A stretch of 64,000 bases of DNA from Chitinophaga caeni (GTDB taxonomy: Bacteria; Bacteroidota; Bacteroidia; Chitinophagales; Chitinophagaceae), in the NCBI RefSeq assembly GCF_002557795.1, contig NZ_CP023777.1:3543001-3607000 (forward strand), given 5' to 3'. A program made the translations under genes and the position numbers. Within the stretch, counting starts at the first letter, position 1; every line of letters begins with the position of its first letter. Positions 9,501-18,424 of the stretch are shown one piece after another. The notes beneath the pieces were generated by a model, which saw only the letters and a list, made by a program, of their open reading frames with translations, made no database searches and was not told where the DNA came from.

Positions 9501-12500
9501 ATGATTTTATGATCGGCGGTGTTTCCAAAACTGCTAATGCGACCGTAACAGGGGATAGTTCGATGTTGTTTTCCTATACCGTTGCCGAAGGTGATCTGGA
9601 TACTGATGGTATTACGCTCGGTACGAGCTTGGAGCTTACCAGTGATATAGAGGACCTGTATGGAAACGCTTTAAGTAGTTTCGCGCTTCCTACACCGCAA
9701 CCCGTTACAGCCAATGTTCTCGTGGATGGAGTAAGGCCGAGCCTGGCCTCATTTACGCGGTTATCACCCTCCGTAACGAATACTGATTCAGTAGTATATA
9801 GGATCGAGTTTTCCGAAGCTGTGAATGGTCTTACTGCCGACAAGTTTTCGGTGAAGTTCCAAACCGTTCCGTTGGCATCGGCAGTTAGTAATATCCTAAC
9901 TCCAGATAACAAGGTATATACATTTAAAGTGAAGGGGTATGCCCCGGTGGGAACTCTTACGATAGAGATACCGGGAGCCAGTGCAGCTCAAATAAAAGAT
10001 ATCGCGGGCAATAGTATGTTGAATACATTGATTACGGGGCCTTCTTATGACATTGATCAACAGGATCCTGTTATAAGTTCGGTTTCCGTTCCTGCTTCTA
10101 AAACATATTTGAAAGACGAGGTACTTACAATAGCATTGAATTACGATGAAGACATAAACATTACCGGTACTCCAAGATTGGCAATACAACTGGCTTCCGG
10201 GACTGTTTTTGCAGAGCTGGCATCCGTTGTATCGAATGTGGCAACATTCCAATATACGGTGCTTGAAGATGATGAGGATTTAGATGGTATTACCATTAAC
10301 TCTCTTAATTTAAACGGCGCCGTAATTATAGATGCAATCGGCAATACACAATCCGACTTCGTATTGCACAATTTGCCTGTCACCACGGGAGTTTTGGTTG
10401 ATGCAAAACAACCCGAATTATTGTCTATCACCCGGACGGATGCATCACCGACTAACAATAACGTGCTTCATTATAAACTTACCTTCAGCGAATTGGTGAC
10501 TAACCTTGATAATGCTATCAAGGTGTTGATATCCGGTTACGCTACGCCCGTTCCGTTTACGGTAACACAAGATGTGATTGTAAATCCTGAATACACGGTT
10601 ACATTCATGATTGATCCAAGTTCTGGAATGCCGGCCACCGGAAATGTTGCGATGAGTTTAGACAGTGTATTAGTGGCAGATATCGCGGGCAATAAGTTGG
10701 ATAATAATATCGATGACATTGAAGAATATATCTACGATATTCAGCAACCAACGGTTACTACCATCTCGGCAAGTAAGGATACTGTAATCCTAGGGGATGT
10801 ACTCGATGTGAAAGCTACTTTCAGCGAACCTGTTACAGCCACGGCAGGAGCAACCTTAGATTTGATCATAGGCGGCGTAACGAGAACGGCTACCATTGAA
10901 GCGGCCTCCAACACAACGGAATTGCATTTCAAATACACGGTAGCCGATGACGATATGGCTATCGGCGTTACAGTTCAAAACTTACAACTAAATACCGCTA
11001 CGATTAAAGATAGCTTGGGCAATGATGCGGATCTGGCATTTACAGCTGTAAATCTCGGTAATACCGTTGATGGAATCATACCATCAATAACTAGCATAAA
11101 CAGGCTTGACCCGGCCGAAAGCAATCTTAGCCAAGTGTCTTACGAAGTGGTGTTCAGCGAAGCGGTGGTAAATGTTTCGGCTGATGATTTCTCGGCTACT
11201 ACAAGCGGCTCACTTACAGCGCCAACCCTTTCAGTTACGGCTATTGACGGCAAAACGTACCATGTTGTTTTAAGTGGTTTGTCGGGTAAAGGAGAGGTAT
11301 TTATTAGTGAAAATCTCAGCAGGGATATCGAAGATTTACATGGTAATCCAATCGGGACAGCCGGTCCTTCGAGTGTTTCATATAAGATTGATAACGAGAA
11401 ATCAATCCCGGTATTATCGGGTACAAATAGGGTAAATGCCCTTACCACTGTGACGATAACATTTGACAAGGCGGTTACTGGATTAACGATCTCGGAATTT
11501 AACATCACGAATGCCACGGCGTCCAATTTAGCTACACCGGATAATATTCATTATACTATAGAGCTGAGTCCAACAGCGGAAGGAAGCATCTTGATCCAGT
11601 TGCCGGCAGACAAGACTTCCGATGCCTTAGGCAATGGAAACCTGGCCTCTAACCAACTAGAAATCACTTATGATATTTCCGCCCCGGTCATCACGACAAG
11701 TGAGTTTAGCATTGAAGAAAAGAGCCCTGTTAATACAGTTGTAGGCACAGTTGCAGCTACCGAACTTGATCCGGCCAATTTGCAGGATTGGGCGATCACG
11801 CAGAACGCAGATCAAAACGCTAACAGTATTCCTGATTACTTGATTAATCCAACAACAGGTGTCATTACTATTAATGATGCTGCGCTCGATTACGACATTC
11901 AATCGCAATCGGATATTAAAGTAACGGTAAGCGACGGTTTGCAAACTAGCGCGGAAGCAACGATTACTATTAAATTAATCAGCCTAAATACCGCCCCTTC
12001 AGGAATAATTCTCAGTAATAGCGCCATTGATGAAAACAGCGCTTTAAATACCGTAATCGGTGTTTTCAGTACAGTAGATATCGATCCTGGAGATACCCAT
12101 ACTTATAGCTTGGTTAGTGGAACCGGGGATGATGATAATGCCAGCTTCAATATTTCAGGAAATCAATTGTTGTTAGCTGCGGCGGTGGATTTTGAAACGA
12201 AATCGTCCTATTCTATCCGCGTCAGAACAACGGACTCGGAAGGGCTGCTATTTGAACAGGTATTCACGATCAATATTTCCGATGTAAATGAAGCGCCTAC
12301 CACGGTGTACTTAGATAATACCAAGGTAGATGAAAACGTTGCGTTAGGAACAACCATCGGCATATTATCAACTGCTGATGTTGATGCCGGCAGCACATTT
12401 ACCTATAGCCTTCCCGCGGGAATATTGGATAATGATTATTTCAGCATTAACGGTAACCAATTAAATGTAAATACAGCTTTAGATTTTGAAACGAAATCAT

Positions 12501-14887
12501 CCTACCAAATAAGGGTTAGGGTAACTGATAATGGAAATTTGACGAAGGATGAAACATTTACCATCCAGGTGAATGATCTGAATGAAGTGCCGTTGAATCT
12601 TAACCTGGGCAGCAACAGTATCAGCGAAAATGCTGCTTTGGGAAGTTTGATCGGTTTGCTTACTGCTACTGATCCAGATGCCGGAGATATATTGACTTAT
12701 ACATTGCCTTCAGGGTCCTTAGACAACCAGTATTTTGCTTTAAATAGCAACCAGCTTGTATTAAATACGAGTCTTGATTTCGAGCAACAAGCCTCTTACC
12801 AGGTAAAAGTGCGGGTTGCCGACCAAGCAGGGCTATTTGTTGAACAAGTCTTCACGATCAACGTGTTGGATGTAAATGAAGCGCCGGATGCTTTAACCTT
12901 GAGTAATAACCAGGTGAATGAAAATGCGGCCACGGGAACAATTATTGGTACCTTATCTGCTGATGATCCTGACAATGCGGAAACGCTGGCTTATACATTG
13001 CCTGCTAATCAGCTGGACAACCAGTATTTCATCATCGATGGCAATCAATTGAAATTAAACACGGATCTTGATTATGAACAGAAGCGTACTTATCAAATTG
13101 TAGTACGTGTTACCGATCAAGCAGGTTTATTTGATGAGAAAACATTCAATATTCAAGTGATGGATCTTAATGAAAGTCCCGGTAACTTGATGTTGAGTAA
13201 TCTGCAAATCGATGAAAACGAATCCATCGGGACATTGATCGGTGAATTATCTGCCCATGATCCTGATGATAGTGATGTATTGACTTACAGCCTACCGGCA
13301 GGGGAACTGGATAATCAATATTTCCTGGTCAACGGCACACAACTTACATTGAACACCTCTATAGATTTCGAGCAGCAATCTTCTTACCAGGTTAAAGTAC
13401 GTGTTACGGATCAAGCGGGATTGTTTACAGAAAATACTTTTATCATAACAGTGAATGATGTTAACGAGGTACCGGGCAGCCTCACGCTCAGCAATCATGA
13501 TGTTAATGAAAATGCGGCCACCGGCACCAACATTGGAACCTTGACCGCGGCAGATCCCGATATCAATGATGTATTGACCTTTAGTTTGCCTCCGGGAGAA
13601 TTGGATAACCAATATTTCTTGATCAACGGTAACCAGTTGCAATTGAATACAGCACTCGATTTGGAGCAACGGGCTTCTTACCAGGTAAAAGTTAGGGTAA
13701 CTGATCAAGCTGGTTTATATAGCGAACAAACTTTCACAATCAACGTGCTAGATATCAACGAAGCCCCGGTTTCCCTGGAGTTAAGCGCTGCCGAGGTCCT
13801 GGAAACAGCCGTGGCGAATACTCTAATTGGTAATTTGTCCGCTGTTGATCCTGATGCTAACGAGAGCTTTACATTCAGCTTACCAGCCGGGGAAATGGAC
13901 AATCAATATTTCTTGGTTAACGGCACACAGTTATTGCTAAATACTTCGCTGAACTATGAACTAAAATCCTCTTACCAAGTAAAAATCAGGGTGACGGATC
14001 ACGGTGGTCTATATTATGAATCGATGTTTACGATCCAGGTATTAGATGTAAACGAACCACCTACGGTTGATCCGATCAGCGATCAGAAATTGTGTTCCGA
14101 TATCATGGCGCATACGATCCAGGTTACCGGAGTTACCCCTGGACCTGAAAGCGGTCAAACGATCAGCCCAAGTATTACTGCCGACCAGGATATGTTTGAT
14201 GTTTTGGTAGCGAAGTACAATAGTAATAGTGCAACGATTACCATTACTTATAAACTCAAACCGAATGCCGTTGGCACTGCCTTCGTTACCTTGAAAGTGA
14301 AGGATGATGGTGGCTCAAATAATGGTGGCTTGGATGAAGTAAGCACAACTTTCATGTTAACTGCTATCGCCGTGCCTACGCCGACAATTTCAAGTGATAA
14401 AGGCTGGGAAATTTCCAAGGGAGATATCGCGAGGTTAACAGCCAGCGGTGGTGTGACATATGTTTGGGATATGGCCGATGGTATTATGGGCGGCATGAAT
14501 TCCGCCATCTTATCTGTTCGACCGATGCAGCCGGCAACATACCGTGTAACTGTTACCAATGCCGATGGTTGTTCTTCTTCTGCCTCAGTAGATGTGACCG
14601 TAAAAGAAGACTTCAATATCGAAGGCACGAATATATTAACTCCAAACGGTGATGGCCGCAACGATCGTTGGATCATTAAGAACATCGACGCTTACCCCGG
14701 TAACGAGGTTAAAATATTTGATCGTGCAGGCAGGATGATTTATTATAAGAAAGGTTATATGAATGAATGGGATGGAACGGTAAATGGTAAACGTTTGGGT
14801 GAAGGCACCTATTATTATATCATCGATTTCGGTCCGGGTCTGAAAAAAGTGAAAGGGTTTATCACTATCATCCTCGACAAATATTAA
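6560..14887 (+). CDS. Giant T9SS-secreted adhesin with Ig-like and cadherin-like repeats and type B sorting domain
   Basis: 2775 residues. A signal peptide (hydrophobic run ending GLKAQ near residue 28) precedes a propeller-like region (to ~340), then bacterial Ig-like repeats with recurring FDKAV / FSEAV and D..GN motifs (~340-1720). Cadherin-like repeats of ~98 residues span residues ~1810-2497, and a PKD/Ig-like module follows (~2600-2690). The C-terminal ~85 residues are a gliding-motility CHU_C / T9SS type B sorting domain (ILTPNGDGRNDRW, KIFDRAGRMIY, GTYYYIIDFG). It should be exported through the type IX system and held at the cell surface, with calcium probably bound by the DxD-rich repeats. 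The PorP/SprF gene next door is the usual partner of type B cargo. Target surface unknown. Confidence 0.93.
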   Translation: MTKKFTLYRQVWLIVLGCILLPFGLKAQYLKTQVVTGQHLTSLGKDDQGNLLYTDYDPVSNLYFAVKLDPANSSSVSSTPAITFDPGGAPFGIVYNGGKAYISSIAQAFFEFDPSSGSINPVNYNVIQDFVSTLAMTPEGDMVGVGLDAIGGGTEFVLVKYPLPITSSTTGTLLNIDNAIPVIANDYSVPYDMEVNANGDIFIVGLVTGKQVLKYTRVAPNIYSKSIYLSGNYYSALALDDDGDIFVTESTDGTNFDIKKYDGSLTAATTPLESLGANLHGELDLVNNYYEQPHGMVIVNGIIYVNDGPNASDEYIMYRFAPDLNITNWGTLAATVGSNTDVVLEVTFDKNISGLSAANFEITKNDVYRTTVTSIEELSPSQYKIHINSGYGNYKSTPSAITGNFSVKFVNGGGITVSNLASLADRTVNVTNASPVLGAATSAPSFTEDGAAVNITSMVNLSDDAGFAGTITAKITTNYETGDDVLSFVNDNATLYGSLSSSFNPSNGELTITPADSSVTLAQVAAAIENIKYSHSVTEPAYTWKSITVSYTDWFGAESVFVAGINIDIVNDPPVLTAPTLAIDMNQGDTYDFSATHPFNITDPDLGTGNIQLSLTATNGKLRFGTTGAFNTTLSETGLLSTVLSQLNALQFQPDPSYYGTDAKISIEVSDLGNTGSGGAQTVSGIVSFNISSEVASVQNISVLPASPDLFGTGDAVNITLTFDKAVSVNTAGGTPSITTNILPERAFTYSGGSGSTVLTFSYTIQEGDSTLALDAKATNALNLNGGAITNLAQTVEANLTLPTIGGGNTVYPARSVNIDGIRPHFVEAAIPAPGTYKVGDQLDITLFTNEVLNNSAATSQLELNVGGQTKYATLNSETNSVTNHNTALVYRYTVQANDLDLDGIAIVGIDIPSVVDAAGNGFLAASYSVIPSTGGILVDGLGPKVISVVYPADSTYKIGDVLTFEMKFDEEINNAATASYDFMIGGVSKTANATVTGDSSMLFSYTVAEGDLDTDGITLGTSLELTSDIEDLYGNALSSFALPTPQPVTANVLVDGVRPSLASFTRLSPSVTNTDSVVYRIEFSEAVNGLTADKFSVKFQTVPLASAVSNILTPDNKVYTFKVKGYAPVGTLTIEIPGASAAQIKDIAGNSMLNTLITGPSYDIDQQDPVISSVSVPASKTYLKDEVLTIALNYDEDINITGTPRLAIQLASGTVFAELASVVSNVATFQYTVLEDDEDLDGITINSLNLNGAVIIDAIGNTQSDFVLHNLPVTTGVLVDAKQPELLSITRTDASPTNNNVLHYKLTFSELVTNLDNAIKVLISGYATPVPFTVTQDVIVNPEYTVTFMIDPSSGMPATGNVAMSLDSVLVADIAGNKLDNNIDDIEEYIYDIQQPTVTTISASKDTVILGDVLDVKATFSEPVTATAGATLDLIIGGVTRTATIEAASNTTELHFKYTVADDDMAIGVTVQNLQLNTATIKDSLGNDADLAFTAVNLGNTVDGIIPSITSINRLDPAESNLSQVSYEVVFSEAVVNVSADDFSATTSGSLTAPTLSVTAIDGKTYHVVLSGLSGKGEVFISENLSRDIEDLHGNPIGTAGPSSVSYKIDNEKSIPVLSGTNRVNALTTVTITFDKAVTGLTISEFNITNATASNLATPDNIHYTIELSPTAEGSILIQLPADKTSDALGNGNLASNQLEITYDISAPVITTSEFSIEEKSPVNTVVGTVAATELDPANLQDWAITQNADQNANSIPDYLINPTTGVITINDAALDYDIQSQSDIKVTVSDGLQTSAEATITIKLISLNTAPSGIILSNSAIDENSALNTVIGVFSTVDIDPGDTHTYSLVSGTGDDDNASFNISGNQLLLAAAVDFETKSSYSIRVRTTDSEGLLFEQVFTINISDVNEAPTTVYLDNTKVDENVALGTTIGILSTADVDAGSTFTYSLPAGILDNDYFSINGNQLNVNTALDFETKSSYQIRVRVTDNGNLTKDETFTIQVNDLNEVPLNLNLGSNSISENAALGSLIGLLTATDPDAGDILTYTLPSGSLDNQYFALNSNQLVLNTSLDFEQQASYQVKVRVADQAGLFVEQVFTINVLDVNEAPDALTLSNNQVNENAATGTIIGTLSADDPDNAETLAYTLPANQLDNQYFIIDGNQLKLNTDLDYEQKRTYQIVVRVTDQAGLFDEKTFNIQVMDLNESPGNLMLSNLQIDENESIGTLIGELSAHDPDDSDVLTYSLPAGELDNQYFLVNGTQLTLNTSIDFEQQSSYQVKVRVTDQAGLFTENTFIITVNDVNEVPGSLTLSNHDVNENAATGTNIGTLTAADPDINDVLTFSLPPGELDNQYFLINGNQLQLNTALDLEQRASYQVKVRVTDQAGLYSEQTFTINVLDINEAPVSLELSAAEVLETAVANTLIGNLSAVDPDANESFTFSLPAGEMDNQYFLVNGTQLLLNTSLNYELKSSYQVKIRVTDHGGLYYESMFTIQVLDVNEPPTVDPISDQKLCSDIMAHTIQVTGVTPGPESGQTISPSITADQDMFDVLVAKYNSNSATITITYKLKPNAVGTAFVTLKVKDDGGSNNGGLDEVSTTFMLTAIAVPTPTISSDKGWEISKGDIARLTASGGVTYVWDMADGIMGGMNSAILSVRPMQPATYRVTVTNADGCSSSASVDVTVKEDFNIEGTNILTPNGDGRNDRWIIKNIDAYPGNEVKIFDRAGRMIYYKKGYMNEWDGTVNGKRLGEGTYYYIIDFGPGLKKVKGFITIILDKY
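11987..14050 (+). repeat. Seven tandem ~295-bp cadherin-like repeat units
   Basis: Seven in-frame units, each beginning N(E/T)xP and containing a V/I-(D/N)EN-A..GT.IG.L.A.DPD core, then LDNQYF, a strand of the type LNTSLDFE and SYQVKVRVTDQAGL. The internal units are most alike (those around 12.6-13.8 kb share LDNQYF almost unchanged), which suggests expansion by unequal recombination inside the adhesin gene. Confidence 0.85.
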
Positions 14888-14916
14888 TACTTGTGCAACC
14901 GAGAAAAAATAAGATT

Positions 14917-15888
14917 ATGTGCAATAAATTTTGTTCATCATTCCGGGGAGATATTCATCCCCGGAATGTAAAGCCATCCTTTAGCGGGGTGGTAGCTTTC
15001 CTCTCCGTATTAACCGTTTTGTTTTTATTGCCGGTTACCGGGCTGGCACAGAACTTTTCAAAAACGGCAGGCTCTTTACAGCCCCTGGGGATGCAATATT
15101 TTACCAATCAATACCTTGCCAATCCAGCCATGGCAGGACTTGATACGGGTTTACATATTTCCACGGCATACCGGGCGCAGTTTAATGAAAGCCCCGGTTC
15201 ACCTGTAACGAAATCGGCCGCGGCAGATTATTATGTAGGTAATAGAGTAGGGGCGGGCATCAATATTTTTAACGATGAAGCGGGGTTGATCAATCGTACA
15301 CGGGTTGCATTGACATATGCCTATCATTTACCGGTAAACGATAGGGGAGATCGCTTAAATTTTGGTATATCGGCAGGATTTAATAATGAAAGACTTGATA
15401 GGTCAGCCATAGTAGGAAACGAAGATGACCCTTCGATTGGTTTATATAACAGGAGAGAAGCATTTTTCGAAGGGGATTTCGGAGTGGCATATACCTCGGA
15501 GAAGTTTACATTGCAAGCTTCTGTACCAAATATCATGAATACATTCAGAAAGGAAGAGAACCGGACAATTGACGGCGCAATATTTTACGCGGCATTGTCA
15601 TATAAATTGCCGGTTTCAGAAGAAGTCATGATTGAACCGAAAGCTTGTTTCCGGGGTGTTCGGGGTTATGATAACTTGTTTGATTTCGGGGCCAATGCTA
15701 CGTTTTTTAATAATTTATTTAACGTGTTCGGGATGTATCATACGAGTAAGAATTATACTCTGGGTGCGGGCTTGTCGTATAAAAATACCTTGGGAGTGCA
15801 TGCGATGTACACATCGCAAACGAGCGGCTTGAAAAATTATACGGACGGTATGTTCGAGTTAGGCTTAACCTTGAATTTATTCAAATAG
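14917..15888 (+). CDS. PorP/SprF-family type IX secretion system outer-membrane protein
   Basis: About 323 residues from the ATG at 14917; a GTG at 14893 would add eight residues. After a signal sequence (hydrophobic VVAFLSVLTVLFLLPVTGLAQ-like stretch) comes the PorP/SprF hallmark QYFTNQYLANPAMAGLD, followed by TAYRAQF and beta-strands ending ELGLTLNLFK. PorP/SprF proteins are beta-barrels that pair with specific T9SS cargo and help surface attachment of type B substrates. Its position 29 bp after the adhesin stop strongly suggests it serves that protein. Length is normal for the family. The gene ends the operon and is followed by strong hairpins. Confidence 0.93.
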   Translation: MCNKFCSSFRGDIHPRNVKPSFSGVVAFLSVLTVLFLLPVTGLAQNFSKTAGSLQPLGMQYFTNQYLANPAMAGLDTGLHISTAYRAQFNESPGSPVTKSAAADYYVGNRVGAGINIFNDEAGLINRTRVALTYAYHLPVNDRGDRLNFGISAGFNNERLDRSAIVGNEDDPSIGLYNRREAFFEGDFGVAYTSEKFTLQASVPNIMNTFRKEENRTIDGAIFYAALSYKLPVSEEVMIEPKACFRGVRGYDNLFDFGANATFFNNLFNVFGMYHTSKNYTLGAGLSYKNTLGVHAMYTSQTSGLKNYTDGMFELGLTLNLFK

Positions 15889-15948
15889 GCAGTACCGTTA
15901 AGATAAGTTTAAACCTAGTATCACCATTCTTAATTGAATAAATACAAG

Positions 15949-15974
15949 AGGGGATCGCTTGATTGCGATCCCCT
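15949..15974. terminator. Hairpin terminator after the adhesin operon
   Basis: A perfect 9-bp GC-rich stem (GGGGATCGC 15950-15958 / GCGATCCCC 15965-15973) with a 6-base loop, extended by one A-T pair, is followed by TTAATAATTTA on the plus strand. It lies 61 bp after the PorP/SprF stop. Confidence 0.75.
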
Positions 15975-16021
15975 TAATAATTTATGTTCAATATGGTTTC
16001 TTAGAATACCCTTAAACCGGG

Positions 16022-16053
16022 CGGGGGTTCGAGCTTTGATGCTCGAACCCCCG
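16022..16053. terminator. Strong hairpin between convergent transcription units
   Basis: A perfect 13-bp stem (16022-16034 with 16041-16053, CGGGGGTTCGAGC and its complement) closes a 6-base loop. It lies between the PorP/SprF and M1 peptidase genes, which converge. No long T-run follows on either side, so it may be a terminator or an RNA-stabilising 3' hairpin. Confidence 0.55.
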
Positions 16054-16109
16054 TGGATTCTAAAATATTATATCAAATCAAAATTTGGTTGGAAGTAATA
16101 GATTATAGA

Positions 16110-18074
16110 TTATTGTTGTTCGCCATACCAAATATTGTTCCTAGGATTCACATCGGGAAAATCCTTTTCAGGATCTATTTCAACTCTTTTCAATGTCGAA
16201 GTTGAATTATATTGGAATGTCCATTTGGAACCTCTTTGCCAAATTTCAACCGGCAATTTAACGATACCGCTTTTACCATTAGTCTCGGTTACTTTTATTA
16301 CAACCGGCATTGGCATTTCCAGTAAATTTTCGATGGTGATTAATGAACCGTTAGCAGCTTCATTTTTAACATATTTTACATCGGAAACAGCTTGATCCAG
16401 TTTCCAGTTCTCTATGAACCATCCTCTCCAGAACCAACTCAAGTCTTCTCCGGCAGCGTTTTCTATACTACGGAAAAAGTCCCAAGGGGTAGGGTGTTTG
16501 AAAGCCCAGTGATCGATGTATGATTTAAACGCGTAATCGAAACGATCTTTACCGAGTATTTGGTTGCGCAACAAATTCAAGCCCATGGCTGGTTTATAGT
16601 ATGCGCCGATACCGAGGAAGCCGCTTTGTAATACATCCGGTTTATGCATGATCGGTTCAGACTTCGGATTGAATATCATCGGGGCTGCATTGCGATTTAC
16701 GGATTCACGTTTATATTCACCATTGTTAAAAGCTTCAGTTGAAATGCCGTTGATGAAAGTATTGAAACCTTCATCCATCCAAGCAAATTTTCTCTCGTTA
16801 GAGCCAACGATCATCGGGAACCAGTTGTGACCAAACTCGTGGTTGGTAACGCCCCATAGTCCGGCACCACGGCTTCTCCAGGAACAGAATACAATCCCGG
16901 GATACTCCATACCGCCAACGATCCCTGCCACGTTCACAGCAGAAGGGTAAGTATATTCATACCATTTTTGAGAATATAATTCGATACAACCTTTAACATA
17001 TTCAGTGGATCTTGACCATGCAGTTTGCCCGGCGCTTTCGATCGGGTAAACAGATTGGGCGATGGATTTTTTACCGCTTGGTAAATTGATCCTGGCAGCA
17101 TCCCAAATAAAAGCCTTGGAAGCAGCCCAAGCTACATCGCGGGTATTCACACAGTTAAATTTCCAGGTGATATTACCTTTACGGTTGCTGGTATTGATCT
17201 CGGTACTGTCGATGATCATCACGGTTTTATCGCTGTTCTTAGCTTTGTTGAACCTGCTCAATTGCGTTGGCGTTAAAGCTTGGGAAGCATTGGTTAACTC
17301 ACCGCTACCTACAACAACCAAATTAGCCGGGGCGGTAATGCTGTAGCTGATATTGCCGTATTCGCAGTAAAATTCACCGGCGCCGAGGTATGGTAAAGTA
17401 TTCCAGCCCAGTACATCATCATAAACCGCCATCCGCGGGAACCATTGTGCTACTTCGTACACCCAACCATTCTTAGTATTTAGGCGGCCCATACGATCGG
17501 TTCCGTATTCCGGGATTTTGAAAGAATATTCCAAGCTGATTTGTATCTTGCCGCCGTTAGCTTTCAGCGCGTTTTTCAGCCTGATCTGCATACGGGTATC
17601 ATCTACCAGGTAATCCGCTTGTTGCGTACTACCATTTTGCGTGATTTTGACAGATTTTAATTGGTATCCGTCTGTAAATGTTTTGTTTGAAAACCTACCG
17701 CCTGCAACGGGGCTCGTTAATTCAGATCTAGATGCTTCCTTGTAAATATTCTGATCCATTTGGAGCCACAAGAATTCCAGGGCATCACCGCTGTTATTGG
17801 TATAAGAGATCGTGGTACTGCCGGAAACCGCGTGTTCCACGGTATCCAGTTTGGCGCTGATATTATAATCTGCGCTGTTCTGCCAGTATTTTGGCCCGGG
17901 AATACCGCTGGCGCTCCGGAATTCATTACCATTTTGGGTATAAAATAACGGGGAGAAAGCTTTGTGTTGATCGAAGATCGATTCGCTTCCTGTTGGCTGA
18001 GATTGTGCCCAAGCAGCCGGCGCATTAAAAGCTAATACACAGAGGCCTGCGAGCAATTGTTTTTTAATATGCAT
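16110..18074 (-). CDS. M1-family zinc metallopeptidase (aminopeptidase-like), secreted
   Basis: 654 residues with a signal peptide ending around AWAQS (residue 25). The catalytic core is intact: the exopeptidase-type GGMEYPG motif (387-393), the zinc site HEFGHNW (H412, E413, H416) and the third ligand E435 in WMDEGF, the standard HExxH-x18-E spacing of gluzincins. The N-terminal ~250 residues are the beta-sandwich of the M1 family. It is a predicted periplasmic or outer-membrane-associated peptidase trimming peptides. Bacteroidota often carry several such paralogues. Monocistronic, convergent with the adhesin operon and separated from it by two hairpins. Confidence 0.93.
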   Translation of the reverse strand: MHIKKQLLAGLCVLAFNAPAAWAQSQPTGSESIFDQHKAFSPLFYTQNGNEFRSASGIPGPKYWQNSADYNISAKLDTVEHAVSGSTTISYTNNSGDALEFLWLQMDQNIYKEASRSELTSPVAGGRFSNKTFTDGYQLKSVKITQNGSTQQADYLVDDTRMQIRLKNALKANGGKIQISLEYSFKIPEYGTDRMGRLNTKNGWVYEVAQWFPRMAVYDDVLGWNTLPYLGAGEFYCEYGNISYSITAPANLVVVGSGELTNASQALTPTQLSRFNKAKNSDKTVMIIDSTEINTSNRKGNITWKFNCVNTRDVAWAASKAFIWDAARINLPSGKKSIAQSVYPIESAGQTAWSRSTEYVKGCIELYSQKWYEYTYPSAVNVAGIVGGMEYPGIVFCSWRSRGAGLWGVTNHEFGHNWFPMIVGSNERKFAWMDEGFNTFINGISTEAFNNGEYKRESVNRNAAPMIFNPKSEPIMHKPDVLQSGFLGIGAYYKPAMGLNLLRNQILGKDRFDYAFKSYIDHWAFKHPTPWDFFRSIENAAGEDLSWFWRGWFIENWKLDQAVSDVKYVKNEAANGSLITIENLLEMPMPVVIKVTETNGKSGIVKLPVEIWQRGSKWTFQYNSTSTLKRVEIDPEKDFPDVNPRNNIWYGEQQ

Positions 18075-18424
18075 ATTTAATTGTGCGGGTTTAGCAAATT
18101 GTATAACGGTACAATATAAGCTCTCTTGATAAGATTTACAATGGACTTTCCACGAACGGAACGATCAAACAAGATTTCTACTCGGTAATTATGTAACCGG
18201 GAAACCAAATTTGGCGTTGATATTGGTTATGGATGCAGTCCGGGCAAAATTAAAACTGGCTTAAAATCAATATATGGATGTCTTATAATCGCAGGGTTCC
18301 GATAAATAGAATTATACGCGGAAAAACGATCCTAGTAAACATCTTTATTTTTAAGTGTATTATAATTTACATTATGTTAAATAGAAAAATACTTGTGATT
18401 TAGTTACCTTTATATTATAATTTT
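18075..18424. other. AT-rich intergenic spacer
   Basis: 350 bases between the M1 peptidase start and the stop of the giant polymerase-like gene. No open frame, tRNA or exact Bacteroidota promoter was seen. The segment next to the peptidase must hold its promoter; a near match with TACAATTTG (one base too long for TAnnTTTG) lies ~20-30 bases upstream of its start. Confidence 0.5.

Noticed and set aside
11987..14050. Regular ~295-bp repeats considered as a CRISPR-like array
   Set aside because: Repeats are in frame, protein-coding and far too long for CRISPR units; they encode cadherin-like domains.
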